Source: Jackrogersella multiformis (taxonomy: Eukaryota > Ascomycota > Sordariomycetes > Xylariales > Hypoxylaceae). From it: a stretch of DNA of 64,000 nucleotides. The DNA lies in contig CADCXD010000001.1 of NCBI GenBank assembly GCA_902806575.1, positions 744,001 to 808,000 of the forward strand, given 5' to 3'. This document shows positions 55,735 to 64,000 of this stretch, piece after piece. Made by a program: the position numbers and the translations under genes. The notes under the pieces are model-generated. The model worked only from the letters and a program-made list of their open reading frames with translations, was not told the DNA's origin and ran no database searches. The number at the start of each line of letters is the position of its first letter. Positions within the stretch are counted from its first letter, which is position 1.

Positions 55735-57596
55735 ATAGAATCGGCTGCTGTTGTTCTTGTTCTTTTCGCTTGGGGAGACGGTGACTCCAATTGTCTGTGT
55801 CGACTAGCTAAACGCGTTAGGGTTAATGGAGGGGGGGTACCTGGATGATGGTGTTTATTTACCTTGTATTGCTAGCAAGCAAAGAACTTTCAAAAATGAG
55901 TAGCTGTCTGTTGTGGTGTGCGACGAGTATACTTCTGTGGTTCTCTGGAGAGGGTGGAAGAGGCAAGTGTCAGTTAAAGAAGGTCAACCCACGAAAAGAT
56001 CTAGATATAGTAATTGGTACAAGGGTACAAGGGTACAAGAGTAGAAGAGTAGAAGACTTACTTGTTGATAGTTGAGAACCATTTGGTGCTCCTTCCTATC
56101 TACCCAGGTAGGTAGGTACCTAGGTATGCGACGAGTCTTCATGGTAGATGAAGAAGCATGAGTCGTGGTGGTAGACTGTAGCCAAGGGTGTGTAGGAAGG
56201 GATGTAATAGATGATGATCATGATGATGATCTAAGGTAGAGAAACCTCTAGAAAAGAAGGTCATGGTTGTATCCATGATGATAATGATGATAATGATGAT
56301 GGTGATGATGATAGTTGGTATTGAGTATTGGTAAGAAGGTTCATGTTTCTTAATACCATGATTGATTTGATATTTGGTTTGTTGGTTGGAGTGTTGGAGT
56401 GTTGGTTGATGGTAAAAAGGAAGAATGGAAAGTCTGGATTGGGGGAGAAAAGGTCTTGTTAAATAGAAAAAGGTCTCGAGGTACAATCAGCCAGGAAGCA
56501 GCTTGGACCAACTTGGACCAACTGCCAGGTGACTGGTAAACTTAAAATCAGTAAAATCAGTCCGAATCTGGTCAATGAAAAAAAGCCCGGTTGGTCACCA
56601 GGTGGTCAACGGGAAAATAAAGTAGAGCCTCAAGTTTAAATCGACGCTACAGTCACATACATAGGTGGGTATCTCAGGCACATTTACTAAATCGGGATTC
56701 AAGGATCTTTCTGATTGGCTCGAGGAGGAGTCATACAGTATCAATGTACGTACCTAGGTATCCTTTGTGACTTCCCCTTTAAGGTCCATGCTCTAGAGTC
56801 CACACTTCTCGGGCCACAAGGTACGTAGGTACCTTCCTAAGGTACCAAGGCAAACATTTTATTCTTTGTTCGTTGACTCACTTACCTAGGTAGGTACGTA
56901 CCTTTCGCTGAAATTGTGTTATTTTGCTCCACCTGTAGCCAGTGACATTCACCAAGCCTTGAACCATATTCCGTCCTACCATACTACCATGTTACCTCGT
57001 GGGCTATTAAGAAGTTTCTCGCAATGGATATGTCCCAATGATACAGTTGCTGATATACAGACTTCTTCAAGTGAGTTTTTGTTTGACCTACCTTTCTGTT
57101 ACCATGGAGTATCTAGCCCCTATTCAGATGGCATAATACACCATGGTTAATCAAGGATGGAATAAATGGATATTTACATGACAAACATTTGGCACATTCT
57201 GTACCTATTATCGATCACACACATCAGCTATACAATGTGATCGAATCGTTTGAGGTGAAGCTCAGCACTCGAATCCACCCAACAGGTCATTTGTTCTAAG
57301 GCAAAGTTGTTCATCCGAAAATAATCAGGAAGCAATAAAAAGAAAAACTTACTTTAGGCAAACCATACAACGTACAAGGTACGACGATTCCCATTTATGA
57401 CTTCGATTTGAGTGAGGCAACCGATAAAGTAAACTGCTCAGGTGCCAGCCGGGTAGCTGCTTCAACTGGAGGTGGATCCAGACTCCAGAGGGTAATCACT
57501 GGTCACCAGTTTGAGCAACCGCGTTCGCTCCTTACATACATAACATGAGATGACAAGCACTGATATCATAGACAAACCCACCAGAATTTAATCATA
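55735..57596. other. 1.9 kb spacer with GAT repeat and CCTAGG motifs
   Basis: No gene recognised. Contains AAGGGTACAAGGGTACAAG at 56019-56037, a GATGAT/AATGAT microsatellite at 56276-56314 and CCTAGG motifs at 56105-56126, 56750-56760 and 56884-56900. Confidence 0.35.
56276..56314. repeat. GAT/AAT trinucleotide microsatellite
   Basis: Imperfect GATGATAAT tandem units. Confidence 0.75.
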
Positions 57597-57667
57597 TCCG
57601 CATTGGTGTAGTGGTTAACATTCAAGATTCTCACTCTTGGGCCCAGGGTTCAATTCCCTGATGCGGA
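57597..57667 (+). tRNA. tRNA-Glu (anticodon CTC)
   Basis: 71-nt intronless cloverleaf. The acceptor stem TCCGCAT (57597-57603) pairs fully with ATGCGGA (57661-57667). The anticodon stem CAAGA/TCTTG closes loop TTCTCAC, anticodon CTC, which reads GAG. The T-arm CAGGG-TTCAATT-CCCTG is perfect. The A-box (TGGTGTAGTGG) and B-box (GGTTCAATTCC) promoter elements are internal. No CCA is encoded, as expected for a nuclear tRNA. Confidence 0.97.
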
Positions 57668-57682
57668 GATTTCTCCCCTTTC

Positions 57683-57687
57683 TTTTT
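57683..57687 (+). terminator. Pol III terminator of tRNA-Glu
   Basis: Run of five T residues 16 bases after the tRNA 3' end, the usual RNA polymerase III stop signal. Confidence 0.75.
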
Positions 57688-58012
57688 CCTGCAGGACAAG
57701 GTATGATGTTTGTAAATCTTTTGCAACATGATATTTTAGGTAAGTAATCTACAGCTATGGAAAGTTGCGACAATGTTCGTTGGTTAAGACACAGTACTTT
57801 CTGTTATTTTTCTATCTCACCTTCTACCGACAATGATGATCAATCACTATTATCTTGATCTCTTTTCAAAATATCGACCGCTTGGACAATCTAGATATCT
57901 CACGATTTCCTGTCTAAATAGACATCACCCATCTGTCCGATTTCTGTCACTGACACAGATACACATTCGTATACTACCTAACCTAGGTATATATTGCAAT
58001 CATATCACGACA
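57688..58012. other. spacer before the AIG2-like relic
   Basis: The relic's frame stays open back to 57833, but the residues do not look like a domain and are probably decayed leader or chance sequence. Confidence 0.35.
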
Positions 58013-58465
58013 ACAAGCCCAGACACAGACAGTAAAATCGGAACCGGACCAATCTTCATTTACGGTACTCTAACCGCCACTCCAATCCTTGCGGGAGTCT
58101 TGACAGGAAATATTTTAAACGGGTCTATCGTTGACCTCCTTGTAGAACAGTGAAGAGTTCACGGCTACGCAATATTTTCTCTCCGCGATTGCTACTATCC
58201 GGCTGTCATTGAGCATGAGCCACATTTATCAGTTGCCGGCCTCCTACTTATGTTTACGATTATCACGCTTCTCGAAGATGATGAACAGCCTCTTTAGGGG
58301 ATAGCCTCAGCCGATGAACATCTCTGGGGCGGTGGTTTGGATGTGCTGAGTGATAGGCCATGGGACCTAGATAATTTCATTTGGCAACATAAAATGATTT
58401 GGATGACTATTTCTGATCCTAGGTCTGAGTGGAGAAACGAATGGCTAGCTTGCGCGAACTCTTGA
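58013..58465 (+). pseudogene. AIG2/gamma-glutamylcyclotransferase-like pseudogene
   Basis: One continuous frame shows the family order. PIFIYGTLTATPILAGVL (family F-Y-G-T-L start) is followed by RVHGYAIFSLRDCYYPAVI, then VAGLLLMF and ITLLEDDEQPL (the acidic segment after the V-x-G strand). A C-terminal WDLDNFIWQHKMIWM segment resembles the tail of fungal homologues. The frame is broken by TGA at 58151-58153 and TAG at 58295-58297, without frameshift, and ends at TGA 58463-58465. The first stop falls where Arg would be expected and could be a CGA to TGA transition. Neither stop sits in a convincing intron. Intact members act on gamma-glutamyl amino acids or glutathione. The 5' end is unclear. 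Confidence 0.65.
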
Positions 58466-60649
58466 TCCGATAACGGATTATTATTATACGTCTGATGTGG
58501 TCAACTTCTTATGGGGGACATAAAATGCCCCTTTTGCTCTAGAGCAGGATAAACGGTTTCAAACTACAATTGGAAAACTGGACAGCGGTTATAATAATAA
58601 CTTAATAACTCAATATCTCAATAGCGAGAAACATTAACCAAGCCGTCAACTTGACGATGGGATGAGCCGCCTCTATGGATTAGGCTGAGTATAGATAGGA
58701 GACTAAAATATAATCAGGCAAGGAATAGAGCCTCGCTATTAACTTAGTATTCGATATCTCTTCGTCTTCTTATGCAAGTACCTATCTTGTCACGTTAACC
58801 TGTTACTGTTTACTGGTAAACCGCGGATAGCTTTGATAGTGCCCCCTTTTCTTGTTGACAAGATCGACCAAATTAGATCAATCCAGGTTCATTTCAAGAT
58901 CTAAGATGGTCCCGTCTCGATTATTAAGTCATCCGCGATATAAGAATTTGAGTGGACGTGAAAGTCAATGCCAGTCTACAAATAAAACAAAGCATTTTGG
59001 GTAACCATGGCGAATTAAATATAACTATGTAATACGGAGTGTTTGGGTTCCACAACTGAGGTATGTCTCAGCCCTGGGAGACGGGACTCGACACGTGCTG
59101 CCGGTATGCGCGATTAAACTAACAGCATTTAGGTCATGCTGAGGATCGGTTGATCGAATTTTATTACCCCTTTTAGTTAAAATGCCTGCCGATTAGATTG
59201 ACTGCTTGTTAATAAATGTAAGCTCAACTCCGGATCGGCCTTTGTGTTCAAGGTTTCTGGGTTTGCTTAATCATTTTTCGTCTCTATGTATTAAATAATC
59301 AACAAGCCTCTAGATTACTAGGTGTCATAAAAGATATGATAGACTCGAAAATGCGAGTATATATCTTAAGGAAGAGTTAGCTCGTAAGAGTTGGGATGAG
59401 CTTTGATATTAAATGGTAAAGGGGCTCGGAACTAGGCGATTTTAAACTCCGTCAAGATGTCGCTTTAATATTCGGACATACCTACAGGTAGGTACCAAAA
59501 TTTAATTGAACCTGGATTGGAATCATAACTCTTATCTTAAATTCAACAATGCTCGATCTTTATTCCGATCTGACGTAAGACAAGTTACCTACCTAGCCTA
59601 CCTAGTGTAGACCTACGTAGTACAGGAAGGGCCTCGAGATCTCTTTGGGGTCAGATACTTAGGTACATAAACGTTGGTTAAGCCGAATGGGGATAGCAGG
59701 TATGTAGATCGGTAGCACCATTGTGGAACACGCAGCTAGAGCTGAAAGCAAGGCACAGGGCAGTTGCTCACCCACTGTACATACATGCATACACTGCAGG
59801 CAGGTGTAGATAGGGTGCCCATGATCTGACAAGAGCGGCTCCAAATAGAGTCCTTAAATAGAATGTTTCTGTACGACCAAACCTCAACTCTTACATACAT
59901 TCCATAGGTGTGCCTAATTATACTGAGGTCATCTGCGATACCGTCATCCACGCATTTCTACTCAATTTCCAATTGGGTTTAACCATAACAAATGCTCCAG
60001 AAGATTACTAGGCTCATCATCATGGTGTTATTTTGATGACTTTAGGGTCCGAGGACGTTCGGCCTATCTTTACACGTGTATGGGTCAAGCTCGCTGAGAC
60101 TTCCTCACCTTCTTATGCGAATAAGAACGACACCACCTCGTCATGAATGCACGACAATAGCCAGATTATGATACCACAATCAGTGGATCATATACGATAC
60201 GGAGTAACTGAAGGGGCTGCGGGTAATAATCCGCCTTACCTAACACCATCGAAGGAATCCTTAACTGTGACTTGGTCCCTCTGCCGCTCTCTTGCAGACT
60301 ATCGGCCAACAGGTATTCGCCTGATAAAACGTCTAGACTTAATATTCTCCCGATTTGCACTAGTGTCAGCCGCCCTCTGTGTGGCGGAAAAGTGATAGAT
60401 CTGAACTGAACGGCGCGCAGGGGGTGGGGAGATACTCCGTCACCGAATACTGGCTGAAAATATGTGAATATGAAGCGCCACTGCTATTACCTGATTGGTT
60501 GAATCCGTTACGGCTTCTGCCACTGCGCATCTCTCAGCCATGCTGCGCGGAACGACGTACAAAAGGGAGGGGGTTGGCCCTCTGCCTAGTTGAGTCGAAA
60601 CTGCACATTCTTCGTATTCATCCAGAGCTAGTTATTAATCGTTGTAAAG
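58466..60649. other. 2.2 kb gene-poor A/T-rich region
   Basis: No coding frame, RNA gene or element recognised between the pseudogene and the second monooxygenase. Short frames around 60147-60681 have no motifs. CCTACCTAGCCTACCTAG at 59587-59604 is the only repeat-like feature. Confidence 0.4.
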
Positions 60650-62087
60650 ATGAAAGAAGTAATCGCACCCAATATGGCTGAAGGGGGATATAGACCGAAG
60701 GTCCTAATCGTCGGTGCCGGCCTTGGGGGCTTGACCCTCGCCCAGGTCTTCCGGAAGCACGGCGTCCCATTCGAGATCTTCGAGCGAGATGAGCATGAAG
60801 TTGCGAGAGCCCAAGGATGGTCTCTAACTGTGCACAGGTGAGCATAAATTTCCCAGTCTCTATGCCGATATATCGTGTCTAAGACCCCTTTCCAATTATT
60901 TAGCATTCTGGATCGGCTGCTCAAGGCTTTTCCGGGTGATATGCCCAACTTCAGGGATGCCGTCCACCATCTCAACCCCCTCAACTTAGAAACCCAAGTC
61001 GTTTTCTATTACCACAATGACCGCCTGGGCACCGAATCCTCCCCTTCTACTCCCACGACGCGAGCCAACCGTCTGTTGCTCCGAAAGTGGTTGGCGACCA
61101 ACGTCAATGTCCAATACGGGAGAGTTGCGAGCAAGATTGAGAGGGTAGGTGACAAGATGGTCGTCACCTTCAAGAACGGTACTACCGCGACGGGCGACCT
61201 CGTCGTCGGTGCCGACGGCGCAAATAGTATCGGTAAGAATTTATCGTGTATGGTCCTCTTATGACGGCGAAGTATCTAATTAGACATGTATAGTGAGAGA
61301 ACATGTTCTAGGCAAGCCGAATAGGGAAGTGCTTAGGAATGTGCCAATCAGCTCGATAACCGGAGAGATTAAGCTGAGCGGCGAATTATTCGCGCGCCAA
61401 TTGGAGATCGCTCATAGTATGGCTATCATACCAATTACGACCGGCGATGCCTGGAACAATCTGTTCATGGGTCTCACCAAGATATCGCCGGACGGCCAAT
61501 CAGGTGACTTCTTCTGGGTTGTCTCATGGCATGACCCGCTTGCCCAACAGACTGGTACCATTGCGGTCAACACCCTACCCAGGCAAGAACGTCTCGAGAT
61601 TGCCAGAAAGATGACTGCGCACTTGGATCCTAAATTTAGACGTATTATTGAGGAGACGACCGTGGAAGGTGTCCGGGATAACGGTTGGGTGCCGACGGAC
61701 TGCCACCTTGATGAAATTCCGCTCGGAAGGGCAACCCTGCTCGGCGATGCTGTACACTTAATGATGCCGTACAAAGCTGAAGGAGGCATACACGCAATGC
61801 GCGATGCACTCCACCTAGGCAAGCTAATCTCTGAGCTGGAGACACCTGACGACGCCGCCCTCCACCGCGCTCTCACCACCTTCTACGGGGAGATGCTACC
61901 CCGCGGAGCCCAGGCGGTCGAACTCTCCAGATACTTCCAGCAGGAATTCAGGAAGGACAAGACAGGCGTTAGGGCTTGGGGCCACCCCGTCAAGAGCCTC
62001 CCGGACGAGAGGCTGGAGATCGGACCAGAGGGGGTGCGCGGCGTGACGAAGGGAATTTGCAAGTTGAACTTGGTGCCGAGTGTATGA
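60650..62087 (+). CDS. FAD-dependent monooxygenase (PHBH-fold), second copy type
   Basis: Flavin hydroxylase of the same superfamily as the gene at 2548-4041, but only distantly similar. Exons 60650-60837, 60904-61232, 61294-62087; 436 residues. FAD motif VLIVGAGLGGLTLAQ (about residues 18-32), EIFERDE at the end of strand 2, NRLLLRKWL (the conserved R region), DLVVGADGANS (DG motif, split by intron 2 just after it), and ATLLGDAVHLMMPYKAEGGIHAMRDA (GD motif, with the usual P-x-x-G-x-G-x-N-x-x-x-x-D partly altered to PYKAEGGIHAMRD). No membrane anchor is seen. A second in-frame ATG eight codons later (AATATGGCTGAA) is an equally plausible start. Similar enzymes act in fungal polyketide, meroterpenoid or aromatic metabolism; no backbone gene is nearby. 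Confidence 0.92.
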
Positions 62088-62718
62088 TTATACCCCCTGA
62101 TTGTGTACTTATTTTATAAAGTATCTACGGGTACATCGGATGAGCTGAGGTCGCCATACCTAGAGCAGGTATATTCCCAAATCGTGTTCCACGTTTATGA
62201 TCTTGTAGTATTACCTCGGAGTGCTGCATGTAAAGTACTTAGAGCCATAACGGATATAAATTTCTTAGATAAGTAATTAAGGGATAGAAACGCACAGTAT
62301 TGATTGGTATTTGTTATTACAGTTTACACACTGTCCGCACCTAGGTTGCCCTTTTTCTCTGTGACTATCCTGCCGTTTTCCCCATTAAACGCAGCGTACA
62401 AAAGAACTTGCCCATGCCTGACTAGCAGAAGAGAAACAAGAATTCCCTTAGCAAGGCTTTCCATATCAAAATTGGATAACATCTCAGGGGCATCTTTGGG
62501 GTGCCTCGCTCACGTTGCAAAAGAAGTAATACCAACCAACTCACTACCATCTATCGCCAAACACAATAAGTCTAAGAATAGAATCGCTGAAATACGCAAT
62601 GGTGAATCTAATATATCAAGGGCCTCTAACCCCGGGTATTCCGGAAGGCGAAGAAAGACAAAAAGAGGATTTCAACACGAGCCCCTTCCCCCTCCCCTCC
62701 CACTCTTACACCAACACG
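62088..62718. other. convergent spacer, nothing seen
   Basis: Between the second monooxygenase and the orphan gene. The open frame at 62304-62903 on the plus strand is largely antisense to the orphan gene and has no motif. Confidence 0.4.
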
Positions 62719-63577
62719 CTACTCCGAATCCTCGCTCTCCGCAATATCCACGGCCTGCCTCGGCGGCGCCCGGCGACTCGACCACGTCCGCGCCATGCCG
62801 TCGACCTTATCCTCGACGAGGTTCCCGATGTCGCGGACGACGTCCTTGTGGCGGCGCAGCAGCACGGCGAGCGGGTCCGCGTCCGGCAGGTCGCTGTAGA
62901 TGAACCGCAGCGACTGCCCGGCGCTGCGGAGCTTGGCCAGCTTGGCCTCGATGAGGCGCACCTCCGCCGGCACCTCGTTTACGCGGAATTCGCTGGCCTG
63001 CCCCGTCTGCCGGCTGTTGGGCGCGAGCGCGCGGCTGTTCGGCTGCGGCTCCGCTATCGTCCCGGATTCGCTGCGGCCGTGCATGTCGGTCGCGGCTTTC
63101 CTACGCCGAAGTCTTAGCTTTCTGCCCATGTCCACGTCCTACATTGGATAATCAAATCAGGAGCTCGGGCTAGGTAGGTAATAGAACACCACGCAAAGCA
63201 CCCTAAGGCTATACTTCATACCGGCGATCATCCTGCGTGAACAGGCCGGGGTTGTTCGTCGCAACCTTCCTGAGCTTCTCCAGGACCTTCGGGAGCAGGA
63301 TTCTATCCTTGAAGTCCAGGCCGGCATAGGTCTTGATATCCTCGAAGCCGTCGAGCCCTAGCTTCTTCGGGAGGAAATCGAGGTCCCCGAAGCAGCTGCC
63401 CGGGTTCTCCTCGATGTGGCGCCGGAATATTTCGGTCTGGTGCTGGCTCCACGTGTATCGCTTCACGATGGTGTGTAGGAAGACGGGGTCGCCGAAGACC
63501 GTATAGTTTGGCCCCTGCCGCAACGCTGGCTCTATCGGAGCTGGCTCGGCGGTGGCTGTGTCTCTTGGACGGAACAT
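62719..63577 (-). CDS. orphan hypothetical protein
   Basis: Function not recognised. Exons in coding order 63577-63215 and 63138-62719; 260 residues. The intron 63214-63139 uses GTATAG and ends ATGTAG; an alternative donor GTATGA eight bases upstream would shift the frame. Residues about 20-110 form a compact, evenly mixed region (YTVFGDPVFLHTIVKRYTWSQHQ, LDFLPKKLGLDGFEDIKTYAG, RILLPKVLEKLRK) that may be a helical domain. A strongly basic segment (GRKLRLRRRKAA, about 125-136) could be a nuclear signal. A charged helix follows (VRLIEAKLAKLRSAGQSLRFIY) and an acidic end (AESEDSE). High GC and good codon use support a real gene. No signal peptide or membrane helix. Confidence 0.75.
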
Positions 63578-64000
63578 GTTTATTAAAAATTTTGTTGGTG
63601 AAATAACTAGTTGGAGGCGTACAGTCGTATCTGATGTGTGGAATGTAAGTGGATGCAGCCTAGGAGACAGAGATGCGCTGTAAAACGGGTCTAGCCTTAT
63701 AGTATTGATTGCGTTGTTCGTCAACATATTTCCATTGCCTGAGACATGCGTATATGACCAGTATCGTACTGGATGGCGAAATAAAGAGAATCCTTTCATT
63801 TATACCCTCGTATGAAGCAATGGCTATTACTTCTTCTCCTACGGTAGGCAACTTGAGACAAACTAGGTAGCTGAGTCCAAATATTGTAAGAGTACCAAGA
63901 TATGACCTAACGATATAAGCAACAGTTACCTACCTGATAGGATGTTCTTTGCTTACCCACTTCGGCGGTGGTTTAGCAGTCAAGACATAGCCCTAAGCCA
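63578..64000. other. right-edge spacer, nothing seen
   Basis: Upstream of the orphan gene to the window edge. The orphan's frame remains open to about 63799 but without a favoured ATG; no other gene seen. Confidence 0.4.

Noticed and set aside
57833..58012. Upstream part of the AIG2-like open frame as a real N-terminus
   Set aside because: The residues show no family match and the conserved domain begins at about 58049; more likely non-coding or decayed.

Overview
The window is nuclear DNA of a filamentous ascomycete (Pezizomycotina). The evidence is many 53-90 nt introns with GTRNGT donors, CTAAC/CTGAC branch sites and YAG acceptors, together with fungal families: GT15 mannosyltransferase, sedolisin, UstYa/DUF3328, Zn2Cys6 regulators and 12/14-TM MFS porters. 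A nested (stwintron) intron, and intergenic DNA rich in AGGTACCTAGGT-type palindromes, would suit Sordariomycetes, possibly Xylariales; that placement is inference. I rebuilt 21 protein genes by joining exons and checking that the phase closes at every junction. There is also one low-confidence small gene, one pseudogene and one tRNA.

Layout. 1-10.5 kb is an accessory, catabolic or secondary-metabolism-like block: MFS sugar-type transporter (5' end cut off), FAD monooxygenase and SDR oxidoreductase in divergent orientation, secreted sedolisin protease, cytochrome P450. 11.9-24.1 kb is a conserved housekeeping block: Pol III subunit Rpc37/RPC5, mRNA-decapping factor Pat1, Kre2/Mnt1-type mannosyltransferase, mitochondrial ribosomal protein uS12m, acyl-CoA dehydrogenase. 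26.8-40.8 kb holds an alpha-arrestin-like protein, a ZIP metal transporter, a proline-rich transglutaminase-like protein and a large F-box protein. 41-54 kb is regulator-rich and accessory: two Zn2Cys6 factors, a DHA14-type MFS exporter and a UstYa-like oxidase. 55-64 kb is gene-poor: a possible small spliced gene, tRNA-Glu(CTC), a stop-interrupted AIG2/gamma-glutamylcyclotransferase-like relic, a second FAD monooxygenase and an orphan gene.

The most unusual signals are in splicing. The sugar transporter can only be read in frame if a [D1,2] stwintron (one intron inside the donor of another) is removed, followed by a 6-nt exon. The Zn2Cys6 gene at 41-42.7 kb needs a 3-nt exon inside its zinc-cluster codons. 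The Zn2Cys6 gene at 49.7-52.2 kb needs a GC-AG intron. Several introns have competing acceptors of which only one keeps the frame. Other notable points are long perfect palindromes in intergenic DNA and a UstYa-like gene without a visible RiPP precursor.
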